A stretch of DNA of 34,119 bases from a virus: positions 14,402-48,520 of the IMG/VR virus record IMGVR_UViG_3300028388_001457; one strand, written 5' to 3'. The notes beneath the pieces were generated by a model that did not search any database, had not been told where the DNA came from, and was given only the letters and a program-made list of their open reading frames with translations. Position numbers and translations under genes: made by a program. This document shows, piece by piece, positions 7,967 to 16,155 of the stretch. The stretch's first letter is position 1. Each line of letters begins with the position of its first letter.

Positions 7967-9672
7967 TACATTTTAAATTAGTTCGTTACAAGAATATCTT
8001 GTCTACAGGTAATGCTTGGACTGAAATTGTTCTTGATAAAAGCAAATCAACCCTAATTATTGGTGATAATGGCGCGGGCAAGTCTACAATGTTAGACGCA
8101 ATTTGTTTCGCACTTTATGGTAAACCTTTTCGTAAGATCAATAAGCCTCAGCTATTGAACTCGATTAACCAAAAAGAACTCATGACAGAAGTCGTGTTCA
8201 ACATTGGTTCAAAAGAATATTTGATTCGACGAGGCATTAAGCCAAACATCTTTGAAATATGGTGTAACAATGAACTCTTAAATCAAGATGCGGCTGCCAG
8301 AGATTATCAAGCCTACCTTGAAGAAAATATTCTGAAGCTTAACTACAAGTCTTTTGGTCAAGTTGTTGTTCTTGGTTCATCGACTTTTGTGCCATTCATG
8401 CAACTATCTGCAAAGCACAGACGCGAGGTCATTGAAGACCTTCTTGATATTCAAATCTTTACAACGATGAATAATCTGTTGAGAGAGAAGGTAACAACAA
8501 ATAAAGATGAAATCAATGAGATCAAGTACCAAATTGACTTGTTGAAAAACAAGGTCGAGTCCGCAGAATCTCATAACGACTCGATTCGTAAAATGCGCGA
8601 AAAAGAAGTTTCAAAGCTAAAAGAAAAACTTCGTGAACAGATTGCATTGATTGAAGACGAACAAAAAGCGGTCAATGAAATCATGGAAGAAGTAAAGGCT
8701 TTGACTGATAGTATTTCAGACAAAGCCTCAGCAAAGCAAAAACAGAAAGAGTTGGAGAAAATTGATGCTCAACTTTCCAATAAACTTACCAAACTACGCA
8801 AAGATATCACTTTCTACGAAGACCACGACAACTGTCCAACCTGTAGACAAGGCATCGAACACGAGTTTAAAGAACAAACAGTTTCAGAATCAACAACAAA
8901 AATCAAAGAAATCGAAGACGCCCAAAAAGAACTCTTTGGTCGATTTGACAGCGTAGCCAGTAGACTCGAAGAGATTAGTGAAATTGAAGACAACATCTCT
9001 TCGAAGAACCTTGATATGTCTGAACATAATGCTAACTATCGTATGGCAATGAATGTCTGTAAGTCAATTAAGAAAGATTTGACAGACGCCGAAAAAGAAG
9101 TCGAAGAGATTGATAACACGACCATTCAGCAACTCGAAGAAGAATTAAACTCTTACCATACAAAGCAGTCTCAGTTATTTGAAGACAAAGAGCTTCTTGG
9201 TATTGTTGGTTCAATGTTGAGAGATGGTGGTATCAAAACACGCATCATTAAGCAATATGTTCCAGTGATGAATAAGTTGATTAATAAATATTTGGCAGCC
9301 ATGGACTTCTTTGTTCAGTTTGAACTTGATGAGAATTTTGATGAGACTATTAAGAGTCGCTTTCGTGACATTTTTTCTTATGCTTCGTTTTCCGAAGGAG
9401 AAAAACTTCGTATTGACCTTGCCCTACTATTTACATGGCGAGCCGTTTCAAAACTACGAAACTCAGTTTCAACCAATTTGTTAATTATGGATGAGATTAT
9501 GGACTCATCTCTTGATTCTGCTGGAACAGATGAGTTTCTTAAAATTATTAATGAATTGACTGCAGACTCAAATATCTTCATTATTAGTCATAAGGGTGAT
9601 CAACTCTTTGAAAAGTTTGATAGTACAATTCGCTTTGAAAAAGTGAAAAACTTTAGTCGTATGGTTAAGTAG
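7963..9672 (+). CDS. 46: Recombination nuclease subunit gp46 (SbcC/Rad50-like)
   Basis: SMC-type ATPase partner of gp47. It has 569 residues (T4: 560) and starts at GTG 7963, overlapping the gene 47 stop. Walker A GDNGAGKST at 34-42, a long coiled coil interrupted by a zinc hook CPTC at about 291-294, the ABC signature FSEGEKLR, Walker B LLIMDEIMDSSLD and a switch-like ISHKGD near the C-terminus. The coiled-coil arms are short as usual for phage members. Confidence 0.97.
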   Translation: MIHFKLVRYKNILSTGNAWTEIVLDKSKSTLIIGDNGAGKSTMLDAICFALYGKPFRKINKPQLLNSINQKELMTEVVFNIGSKEYLIRRGIKPNIFEIWCNNELLNQDAAARDYQAYLEENILKLNYKSFGQVVVLGSSTFVPFMQLSAKHRREVIEDLLDIQIFTTMNNLLREKVTTNKDEINEIKYQIDLLKNKVESAESHNDSIRKMREKEVSKLKEKLREQIALIEDEQKAVNEIMEEVKALTDSISDKASAKQKQKELEKIDAQLSNKLTKLRKDITFYEDHDNCPTCRQGIEHEFKEQTVSESTTKIKEIEDAQKELFGRFDSVASRLEEISEIEDNISSKNLDMSEHNANYRMAMNVCKSIKKDLTDAEKEVEEIDNTTIQQLEEELNSYHTKQSQLFEDKELLGIVGSMLRDGGIKTRIIKQYVPVMNKLINKYLAAMDFFVQFELDENFDETIKSRFRDIFSYASFSEGEKLRIDLALLFTWRAVSKLRNSVSTNLLIMDEIMDSSLDSAGTDEFLKIINELTADSNIFIISHKGDQLFEKFDSTIRFEKVKNFSRMVK

Positions 9673-9681
9673 GAGAAAACA

Positions 9682-9840
9682 ATGACTTTAGAAGAATACC
9701 AAAATAAACTCAATGATGTGCTTGTAGAGATTCAAATGCTCAAGCAAAACAAATACCTAGGTTACCAAATTCGTGTGAAAGACTTAGAGAAGCTTGCAGG
9801 AGAATTGACTGCAAGAGTCAATGAGATGAAATCCAAATAA
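9682..9840 (+). CDS. Small coiled-coil hypothetical protein
   Basis: A 52-residue gene between gene 46 and the cytidylyltransferase, with ATG 9682 preceded by AGGAG at a good distance. The product begins MTLEEYQNKLNDVLVEIQ and is rich in Leu, Lys and Glu, with heptad-like spacing (LNDVLVEIQMLKQNKYL, LEKLAGELTARVNEM), so it is probably a short helical or coiled-coil protein. No family recognised. Codon use and spacing suit a real gene. Confidence 0.7.
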   Translation: MTLEEYQNKLNDVLVEIQMLKQNKYLGYQIRVKDLEKLAGELTARVNEMKSK

Positions 9841-9845
9841 GTAAA

Positions 9846-10277
9846 ATGGCAAATGTTAAAAACAAGCGAGTCGGTATAACTGCCTCAGCATTTGATCTAT
9901 TACACTCCGGTCATGTATCGATGCTTCGCGAAGCAAAAACGCAATGTGATTATTTAATCTGTGCGCTACATATCGATCCATCTTTAGACCGTACAGAGAA
10001 GAATGCTCCTATTCAGAATACTGTAGAGCGATACACACAACTTGCGGCAGTCAGATATGTGGATGAGATTGTGCCATATCTTCATGAGAAAGAGCTAATC
10101 GACATTATTGAAATGTATATGCCTGATGTACGAATTTTAGGTGACGAATATAAAGATACAGACTTTACAGGACGCGATATTTGTGATAGACTAGGCATTG
10201 AATTATATTTCAATAGCCGTAACCATCGATTTGCATCTAGCGAATTGAGAAAGAGAATCGCAAGTAATGACAAGTAA
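9846..10277 (+). CDS. Cytidylyltransferase-like nucleotidyltransferase (TagD/RfaE C-domain type)
   Basis: Transfers a nucleotidyl group from CTP or ATP to a small phosphorylated substrate. The 143-residue protein has the family's opening GITASAFDLLHSGHVSMLREAK with the HxGH motif, the R of VERYTQL, and a closing FASSELRKRI that stands in for the ISTT/SSS-type nucleotide-binding motif. The length fits stand-alone glycerol-3-phosphate cytidylyltransferases and the second domain of ADP-heptose synthase. It overlaps the next glycosyltransferase-like gene by 11 bases, suggesting it makes or primes an activated sugar or polyol used by the neighbouring transferases; substrate unknown. Confidence 0.85.
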   Translation: MANVKNKRVGITASAFDLLHSGHVSMLREAKTQCDYLICALHIDPSLDRTEKNAPIQNTVERYTQLAAVRYVDEIVPYLHEKELIDIIEMYMPDVRILGDEYKDTDFTGRDICDRLGIELYFNSRNHRFASSELRKRIASNDK

Positions 10278-11328
10278 AGGCATCTTCTATAGCACTCGTT
10301 CTTTCACTGGTAGAGAGGGTGAGGGCATTATGCACCACATCAAATCGATCACATCTAAGTCAGATGTGGTAGATGGTCTGACGGATGGCACCACAGATGC
10401 TATGTCTCAAGCACTCTATAAGTTTAATGGTATGCGCCTGCGTAATGTGGTCGGTGAAGTGTCACACTTTTATCACGCAAAAGGCATTCACATGTCTAAC
10501 TGGATGGAGTTCTATGATGCACTTGACGTATCGGGCTTTGAACAGTATGATGATCTTTATCTTATGGGTGGGGTTGACTTATGGCGTTCTGGTCTGACTC
10601 GCAATGGTAAACGCTCTGGTATCTTTCCAAAAGATAAGGGACAGATTAACTTTGTGTCAACAGGTGTAAGACTTGCAAACATTCTTGCTCTACTAAAAGC
10701 ACACAATACATTTGGCACACGTTTACACGAACTCGCATTTGATCCAAACGAAATGCCAATGGGTCAGTTTCACGCAGATGTTGCTCCAACAGAAAACTAC
10801 TGGATTTATCATGGTTATGATATTTCACACTATGACATTCGTAGACTTGATAGTTCACAATACCAATTCAACTCTGAATTCAAGTTGTTTGAAGCAGATA
10901 AGAACTACGACTTCACGTTTGGTTACACTGTGTTACAGAGTAGTGAACGTGCAAAATATATTGAGTGGGTAAACGAAATGGCTGCCAAGTTTTCCAAAGC
11001 TAACCTATTTGTCAAGTCAGACTGTGGTGATGAAGACACAAGTGTGAGCCGTCCAGTTTACCTAAATAAGATAGAGCAATCAAGATTTACGTTGATGTTG
11101 CCATCATATGATGAGTCTTGTTTCTCTATTTACAGATTTATTGAATCATTAGATAAAAAGTGCTTGCCAATCATACACAAATCGTGTATACTAAGCGAAG
11201 TTGAAAAATCATATAATGTAGACTTGTCTCATTTAGTTGTAGACGAATCTATGAGCGAAAACAGAAGACTTGAATTACTTGATTATTATATCGAGAAGTT
11301 TATGGTATTTGAGAAAGGTTATTGTTAA
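10267..11328 (+). CDS. Putative GT-B-like glycosyltransferase
   Basis: A 353-residue protein that overlaps the genes on both sides. The C-terminal part contains SRFTLMLPSYDESCFSIYR followed by FIESLDKKCLPIIH, the pattern of the nucleotide-sugar site in exostosin-like and other GT-B transferases (a strand, S/T-F near an acidic loop, a helix, 'cLPII'). The N-terminal half, including DDLYLMGGVDLWRSG and a conserved-looking HADVAPTENYWIYHGYDIS, is not recognised. I call it a probable glycosyltransferase from this C-terminal pattern and from its neighbours; substrate is unknown. Confidence 0.6.
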   Translation: MTSKGIFYSTRSFTGREGEGIMHHIKSITSKSDVVDGLTDGTTDAMSQALYKFNGMRLRNVVGEVSHFYHAKGIHMSNWMEFYDALDVSGFEQYDDLYLMGGVDLWRSGLTRNGKRSGIFPKDKGQINFVSTGVRLANILALLKAHNTFGTRLHELAFDPNEMPMGQFHADVAPTENYWIYHGYDISHYDIRRLDSSQYQFNSEFKLFEADKNYDFTFGYTVLQSSERAKYIEWVNEMAAKFSKANLFVKSDCGDEDTSVSRPVYLNKIEQSRFTLMLPSYDESCFSIYRFIESLDKKCLPIIHKSCILSEVEKSYNVDLSHLVVDESMSENRRLELLDYYIEKFMVFEKGYC

Positions 11329-12842
11329 TGAGCAAAATTAAAGAGAGTTCGGAATACGACAATTACATGGATCAACAGAAACGCACTGAAGATAACTACA
11401 GTGTTGGGCTTGATAAGTTCTTTGATGAGCCTGTCAAGCCAGTTCTGTACGACCAGACCAAAGCAAAGAAAAAGAATGATGCATGGAAAGTTCTTTACGT
11501 TCACTTCCGTGAACAAAAAGATATGGTTGAGTTCTGTCAGCTAATTAATCAAATGATTCCTTATAACATGAAAGAAACTTGGTATCCATTGCACGATCCA
11601 GAAAAAAGTTTATTTGGTATCGATGACGAAGAAGCTGTTTCAATCGACGAAAATTTACTCTCATCGCCAAAAAAAGATTTTGGTGAAACAACGCTTGATG
11701 TTGACGTTGATCTCAAAACCCACGACGATTATAAGTGGCGCCAACATTGGGTAGGCATGCCAGAATATGTACAAGAGAATAAAGATAACTTTCGCACAGT
11801 TCATATCAAGTTTCGTAAGCCTGAACACTATCACGAATTCTCGAAGCGCATCAATCAAGAGATGACAGAGAAGACGAAAGCGATTTGGCACCCAGAGTTG
11901 AAAGTTACAAAAAATAGGTTACTGCGTTGGGTTGAAGATGGTGTTCGAACACTACCAAAGCATCCTCTTTACATCATCTCTAAAACACGCTATGACAGTA
12001 TGTTTACGTCAAGGTCTCTTGCACGAATGCAGATACCTCACTATATTGCAATTGAACCGCAAGAAGAAAAGCAATATGAAGAAGCCCTTGACAAGTTTGA
12101 TATTCGCAAATATGTGACACTTCTTGTTGCGCCTTTTTCTAATCATGGTGATGGTCCTGGTCGTGCAAGAAACTGGTGTTGGGACCACTCTATCAGTATT
12201 GGTGCTAAGTATCATTGGGTGTTTGATGACAACATTTCTGACTTCTATCGTCTACATGAGAATCAGCGCATTCGCTTCGAGAGTGGCGCAGGATTTCGTG
12301 CGATGGAAGATTTTGTAGAAAGGTTTAAAAATGTTTACATTGCTGGTCCACAGTATCGATTCTTTATTGCACCAGATCAGAAGTATCCTGCTTTCGTTGC
12401 CAATACCCGTATATATTCTGCTTTGCTCATCAGGAATGATTGTAAGCATCGCTGGCGTGGTCGATATAATGAAGATACTGATTTGTGTCTCCGAGTGTTG
12501 AAAGATGGTGACTGTACTATTCAATTTAATGCATTCATGCAAGGTAAAGCGGCTACACAAACTGTGGGTGGTGGAAACACTGCAGAGTTTTACCATGCAG
12601 AGAACAAAGACAAGATTGAAGAAGGGTGGAATGCCGAAGGTACAGTGAACAAGTCACAAATGCTCGTTGATATGCACCCTGATGTGACACGTCTTGTATG
12701 GCGCTATAATCGCTGGCATCACTGGGTTGACTACGAACCATTCAAGAAGAACAAACTCGAATATGTCGATGGATTCGTAAAGCCTGATGGCAACAATAAT
12801 TATGGAATGAGACTCGAAACAAATTTTTCTGAAAAAAAGTGA
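11328..12842 (+). CDS. TET-associated glycosyltransferase (TAGT/GREB1-like) with duplicated N-terminal module
   Basis: A 504-residue protein; ATG 11328 overlaps the upstream stop (TAATG). The C-terminal domain (about 198-490) matches the TAGT family described for phage DNA hypermodification and GREB1: PLYIISKTRYDSMFTSR, GPGRARNWCWDHS, HWVFDDNI with acidic residues 300-301, a RFESGAGFRAMEDF segment, then WRGRYNEDTDLCL (about 376-387) and NAFMQGK...GGGNT. The N-terminal half holds two copies of a short module, VLYVHFREQKDMVEFCQLIN...KETWYP (about 55-86) and TVHIKFRKPEHYHEFSKRIN...KAIWHP (158-189), of a kind seen with ParB-like phage proteins. TAGTs add sugars to oxidised cytosine bases; no TET/JBP oxygenase is in the window. 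Confidence 0.85.
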   Translation: MSKIKESSEYDNYMDQQKRTEDNYSVGLDKFFDEPVKPVLYDQTKAKKKNDAWKVLYVHFREQKDMVEFCQLINQMIPYNMKETWYPLHDPEKSLFGIDDEEAVSIDENLLSSPKKDFGETTLDVDVDLKTHDDYKWRQHWVGMPEYVQENKDNFRTVHIKFRKPEHYHEFSKRINQEMTEKTKAIWHPELKVTKNRLLRWVEDGVRTLPKHPLYIISKTRYDSMFTSRSLARMQIPHYIAIEPQEEKQYEEALDKFDIRKYVTLLVAPFSNHGDGPGRARNWCWDHSISIGAKYHWVFDDNISDFYRLHENQRIRFESGAGFRAMEDFVERFKNVYIAGPQYRFFIAPDQKYPAFVANTRIYSALLIRNDCKHRWRGRYNEDTDLCLRVLKDGDCTIQFNAFMQGKAATQTVGGGNTAEFYHAENKDKIEEGWNAEGTVNKSQMLVDMHPDVTRLVWRYNRWHHWVDYEPFKKNKLEYVDGFVKPDGNNNYGMRLETNFSEKK

Positions 12843-12851
12843 AAAAAAGTG

Positions 12852-12880
12852 TTGACAAGCAATGAGTGGTGTAATATATT
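12852..12880 (+). promoter_or_regulatory. Sigma-70 promoter (HNH gene)
   Basis: TTGACA at 12852-12857, 17 bp, TATATT at 12875-12880, 34 bp before the HNH start codon. Preceded by two A-tracts in TGAAAAAAAG repeats that could act as an UP element. Confidence 0.85.
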
Positions 12881-12913
12881 ATATCTTGTAAGACACACAC
12901 AGCGAGATACAAA

Positions 12914-13468
12914 ATGCAGATTGTAACAAGAAATGATAGCGTTCCAACATGTCAAGTTTCTGGATGCTGTAAAACAGCACAAAACACAACCGGTGGAGAA
13001 AACCCTAGATTTCGAAAAGCGAAGTGGGTACGCGAAGAGTATGGGGTAGAAGAAGGTTGGGTTTGCGCAAAGCATCATGGTGAAAAGATTGCTAAGGCAC
13101 GCGGTGCGAAATCTATTCGACACGTGATGGCACAGAATGCTGGGTTTGGTGACAACGTTACTGCTTACACAAACTCTATGCACCCTTACTTAAAGTATCG
13201 TAAGAACTACTGTGAAAATCAAGATGGTCGTCTTGGCTTTGCTTGTACATACAGTGGACCTAGTGCTGAACAGTTAGTTGCGGCAGGGCTTGATGATACG
13301 TTTATGGGCTGGTTACAAGTTGATCATATTGATGGTAACTCAGAGAACAACGTTGAAGAAAACCTTCAGACGCTTTGTGCGTGTTGCCACACAGTAAAGA
13401 CAGCGATCAGCAAAGACTATTTGACGCCTGGTCGTAAGACAATTAAGGCTATGAAAAAAGCCGCTTGA
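12914..13468 (+). CDS. HNH endonuclease
   Basis: A 184-residue protein ending in a classic HNH fold: LQVDHIDGNSENNVEENLQTLCACCH, with the first His of the motif, the central Asn and the final CxxCH. The N-terminal half has its own Cys/His residues (CQVSGCC, WVCAKHHGEK) that may bind zinc. It could be a free-standing homing endonuclease or a DNA-processing nuclease; no intron or split gene is visible next to it. It has its own strong sigma-70 promoter, unlike its neighbours, which fits a self-contained inserted gene. It shares the ...CTTGA junction with the following frame. Confidence 0.88.
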   Translation: MQIVTRNDSVPTCQVSGCCKTAQNTTGGENPRFRKAKWVREEYGVEEGWVCAKHHGEKIAKARGAKSIRHVMAQNAGFGDNVTAYTNSMHPYLKYRKNYCENQDGRLGFACTYSGPSAEQLVAAGLDDTFMGWLQVDHIDGNSENNVEENLQTLCACCHTVKTAISKDYLTPGRKTIKAMKKAA

Positions 13469-13491
13469 AAAGCTACACCATAAGGTTGTAC

Positions 13492-14136
13492 ATGAACGAG
13501 AACAGAAAAGACTTCATCTTTGACTTAGAAACAATAGGGGCAAACGTTCACGTCTGTCCCATTGTGGACATTGCATATACAACTTTTTACTGGGATAGGT
13601 TTATCGAACAGCCATATTCTTTTGAAGAACTTACTGGCATGATGCAAACAAACAAAGCATCGATAATAGATCAGATGAAAAACTTTGGTTGTAGTTATAA
13701 GAAATCAGATGTTGAGTGGTGGGAAAAATTACCAGATCACGCAAGAGATAAACTCAATCCTCAAAAAACAGACTTGACAACACAAGAATTTTGTGATACT
13801 ATTATAAAATATCTTGTCGCTGAAAAGAAGATCGATTATTGGTGGTCTCGAGGTAACACTTTTGACCCAGTAATTCTTTGGAGATTCATGAATGCGTGTG
13901 GTAATGGCTATACATTTGATGAATATCTAAAGTTCTACAAAGTAAGAGATATTCGTACTCACATTGATGCAAAGTTTAACTATACAACCAGAAGTGGTTT
14001 TGTTCCCGTATCAGATACAGATTACTGGGAAAGAAACTTTGTAGCGCATGATAGTACTCACGATGTTGCCGCAGATATTCTGCGCCTGCAGGCAATTCAC
14101 AGAGCAGAGAATGATTTGGAGCAAGTTATAAAATGA
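13492..14136 (+). CDS. dexA: DexA-like 3'-5' exonuclease (DnaQ fold)
   Basis: DEDD-family exonuclease. The N-terminus DFIFDLETIG carries the first catalytic Asp and Glu; SRGNTFDPVILWRF carries the second Asp; and FVAHDSTHDVAADIL carries the H...D of the third motif. DVEWWEKLPDHARDKLNP and KVRDIRTHIDA match T4 DexA segments (T4: IEWW..., RDIRTRIEA). With ATG 13492 the protein has 214 residues (T4 DexA 227); a TTG frame from 13465 is possible but overlaps the HNH stop. The stop overlaps the next start (AAAATGA). In T4 DexA acts as a general DNA exonuclease with a minor role. Confidence 0.9.
   Translation: MNENRKDFIFDLETIGANVHVCPIVDIAYTTFYWDRFIEQPYSFEELTGMMQTNKASIIDQMKNFGCSYKKSDVEWWEKLPDHARDKLNPQKTDLTTQEFCDTIIKYLVAEKKIDYWWSRGNTFDPVILWRFMNACGNGYTFDEYLKFYKVRDIRTHIDAKFNYTTRSGFVPVSDTDYWERNFVAHDSTHDVAADILRLQAIHRAENDLEQVIK
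13774..13802 (+). promoter_or_regulatory. Possible internal sigma-70 promoter
   Basis: TTGACA at 13774-13779, 17 bp, TACTAT at 13797-13802, inside the DexA gene, about 330 bases before the next gene. Same spacing as the intergenic promoters; may be chance in coding sequence. Confidence 0.3.
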
Positions 14137-14570
14137 CAAAATACAATGCATCAGAAACTGGTGCTATGCGTGAAGCTTTAGGTGTTCCTTATTTTCGTCA
14201 AGTGCCTCTTGAGGCTATTTCTGCCGGGGCAGCCGCACTTGAATATGGTGCAAGAAAATATGATCACCGAAACTGGGAAAAGGGTTTACCCTGGCAACAG
14301 ATGATTGATAGTTTAAAAAGACACATCGACGACTTTGAACGTGGTCACAATGATGATAATGGTTCAGATGGTTCTGGTCTTCCTCAAGTGTGTATGATTA
14401 TGGCAAGTGCGATGATGTTATCTGCCTCAGTGATTCGAGGTATAGGTAATGATGATCGTATGCCTCAGATTGGTGAAGAAGCATTCACTGCAAAAGAATG
14501 TGCAAAGTGGATGAAGATGCAACTTGATAATGCCGAAGAATTTGAGGCAAGAAAAAGGAATAGACTATGA
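14133..14570 (+). CDS. dATP/dGTP diphosphohydrolase-like protein (DUF5664 type)
   Basis: A 145-residue protein of the phage family annotated as dATP/dGTP diphosphohydrolase N-terminal domain. Landmarks: VPLEAISAGAAALEYGARKYDHRNWEKGLPW, then SLKRHIDDFERGHNDDNGSG-type acidic segment (here DNGSDGSGLPQV) and a helical ASAMMLSASVIRG. The acidic residues on successive helices resemble the metal site of all-alpha NTP pyrophosphohydrolases. Likely adjusts the dNTP pool; relatives occur in phages with ordinary DNA, so it does not by itself imply 2-aminoadenine DNA. Overlaps both neighbours by 4 bases. Confidence 0.8.
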   Translation: MTKYNASETGAMREALGVPYFRQVPLEAISAGAAALEYGARKYDHRNWEKGLPWQQMIDSLKRHIDDFERGHNDDNGSDGSGLPQVCMIMASAMMLSASVIRGIGNDDRMPQIGEEAFTAKECAKWMKMQLDNAEEFEARKRNRL

Positions 14571-15490
14571 AAATTGAACTGAAAGTTGAAGAGCTACAAA
14601 AGAAAAAACTCTTTGTAGCAACACCAATGTATGGCGGCATGTGTACAGGTCAATACACAAAATCGTCAAATGATCTCACGATGGTTTGCGCAAAAAATAA
14701 TATTGAACTTCGATCATACTATCTGTTTAACGAGTCGCTGATTACTCGTGCAAGAAATTATTGTGTTGATGAGTTTTTGAGGTCAGATTACACTCACCTG
14801 CTGTTTATCGACAGTGACATTGGCTATGACTTTCGTGATGCGCTAACTTTACTACAGTTATGTGATAGTGACAATGGTTATGATATCATCACAGGTCCAT
14901 ATCCTAAAAAGACAATTGCTTGGGAAAAGATTGTCCAAGCAGTCAAGATGGGTTTAGTGGATGATAATCCATTTGAACTTGAGAAGTATGTGGGTGATTA
15001 TGTATTTAATCCAGTTGAGGGTCAATCATCTTTTAAAATCGCAGAGCCTGTTGAGATTAAAGAAGGCGGTACTGGATTTATGATGATCGACAGAAAAGCA
15101 CTTGAGAAGTATCGTGATGTATATTCAGAATTTATGTACAAGCCCGATCATACTCGAACTAAGAATTTTGATGGCGAGAACGAGATTATGGCTTTCTTTG
15201 ATTGTGTAATCGATCCCGAGTCAAAACGATATCTGTCTGAAGATTATATGTTCAGTCAGTATGCAAGAAAAGCAGGACTTCATATTTGGATGTGTCCTTG
15301 GATGCAACTTCGTCACACGGGTACGTACACATTTAATGGTAGTTTGGCTCATATCGCACAGGCAGGAGCGTCAGCAACTGCGACAACTAAGTCGAGTGAA
15401 AAAAATTACTTGACAAAAGGTGTAAAACCTGATATAAATACAAACAATGCTAATCGTAAAACTCGACGTGCCGCTAAGAAGGGTAAATAA
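14567..15490 (+). CDS. GT-A glycosyltransferase (family 2/Anp1-like)
   Basis: A 307-residue transferase. It begins KKKLFVATPMYGGMCTGQYT and has TRARNYCVDEFLRSDYTHLLFIDSDIGYD with the DxD-type metal motif at residues 82-84, DIITGPYPKK, a GGTGFMMIDRKAL acceptor segment, SEDYMFSQYARKAGLHIWM and a final HTGTYTFNG. Genes of this type recur in marine T4-like phages near gene 45. Together with the upstream transferases it could glycosylate DNA or a structural or surface target; the acceptor cannot be told. The lysine/arginine-rich C-terminus (NANRKTRRAAKKGK) is basic. Its last 80 bases contain the promoter for gene 45. Confidence 0.85.
   Translation: MKIELKVEELQKKKLFVATPMYGGMCTGQYTKSSNDLTMVCAKNNIELRSYYLFNESLITRARNYCVDEFLRSDYTHLLFIDSDIGYDFRDALTLLQLCDSDNGYDIITGPYPKKTIAWEKIVQAVKMGLVDDNPFELEKYVGDYVFNPVEGQSSFKIAEPVEIKEGGTGFMMIDRKALEKYRDVYSEFMYKPDHTRTKNFDGENEIMAFFDCVIDPESKRYLSEDYMFSQYARKAGLHIWMCPWMQLRHTGTYTFNGSLAHIAQAGASATATTKSSEKNYLTKGVKPDINTNNANRKTRRAAKKGK
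15410..15440 (+). promoter_or_regulatory. Overlapping sigma-70 and late promoter (gene 45)
   Basis: TTGACA at 15410-15415, 17 bp, TATAAA at 15433-15438, the latter also forming an exact TATAAATA late box at 15433-15440. It lies within the last codons of the glycosyltransferase gene, 54 bp before the gene 45 start. It may serve both host sigma-70 and gp55. Confidence 0.65.
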
Positions 15491-15493
15491 ACT

Positions 15494-16144
15494 ATGAAAC
15501 TAAGTGATCAAACCTTGAGTGTTCTCAAGAACTTTTCTCAAATCAATCCGAGCGTGGTCTTTCGACCTGGTCAGACGATTCGAACAATTTCTCCACAGAA
15601 GACAGTTATGGCTGCCGCTAATGTTGAAGAAATGTTTGAGACGACTGCTGGCGTCTACGACCTTTCTCGTTTTCTAGCCACAATCTCGCTCTTTGATGAG
15701 CCAGATGTAGTTTTTGGCGAAAATCAATTTGAAATCGTTGGTGGTAAATCAGCACTGAAGTATACATATACATCAGAGAATATGATTGTCACACCACCTA
15801 ACAATGATATTGTTGTTCCAAGTCCTGAAGCAACAATTGATATTTCTTGGTCAGCCATTGAAGGCGTCATTCGTGCCGCTGGTGTACTTGGCTTACCAGA
15901 AATTGCTTTCAGTAGCGATGGGAGTACAGTAACTCTGTCTGCTGTTGATAGCAAAAATCCAACGTCAGATACCTTCAGTAGTTCAGTAGCTGAAGGTGGA
16001 GACTTTGGTGAGTTTCGTATGGTCGTTAAGACTGAGAACTTGAAACTTCTTCCGTCTGATTATGTTGTGTCGCTTTCTTCTAAGGGCATGGCGCATTTTG
16101 CATCAGATAAAGTAAACTACTGGATTGCAATCGAAAGTAAATAA
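15494..16144 (+). CDS. 45: DNA polymerase sliding clamp (T4 gp45-like)
   Basis: Trimeric processivity clamp of the replisome and activator of late transcription via gp55. It has 216 residues (T4: 228). Family features: N-terminal MKLSDQTLSVLKNFSQINPSV, PGQTIRTISPQKTVMA, YDLSRFLATISLFDEPDVVF and the C-terminal LPSDYVVSLSSKGMAHF...YWIAIESK, all typical of gp45. It follows the 'ISLF' strand pattern of clamp folds. Downstream genes 44 and 62 encode the loader. The promoter is inside the upstream gene. Confidence 0.95.
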   Translation: MKLSDQTLSVLKNFSQINPSVVFRPGQTIRTISPQKTVMAAANVEEMFETTAGVYDLSRFLATISLFDEPDVVFGENQFEIVGGKSALKYTYTSENMIVTPPNNDIVVPSPEATIDISWSAIEGVIRAAGVLGLPEIAFSSDGSTVTLSAVDSKNPTSDTFSSSVAEGGDFGEFRMVVKTENLKLLPSDYVVSLSSKGMAHFASDKVNYWIAIESK

Positions 16145-16155
16145 GGAGCTTTAAT

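Noticed and set aside
12088-12116. TTGACA-17-TATGTG inside the TAGT gene
   Set aside because: The -10 lacks the conserved final T and lies deep inside coding sequence without a gene start nearby.
12252-12596. A 114-codon minus-strand open frame
   Set aside because: It is antisense to the TAGT domain, with no promoter or ribosome site and no recognisable motif.
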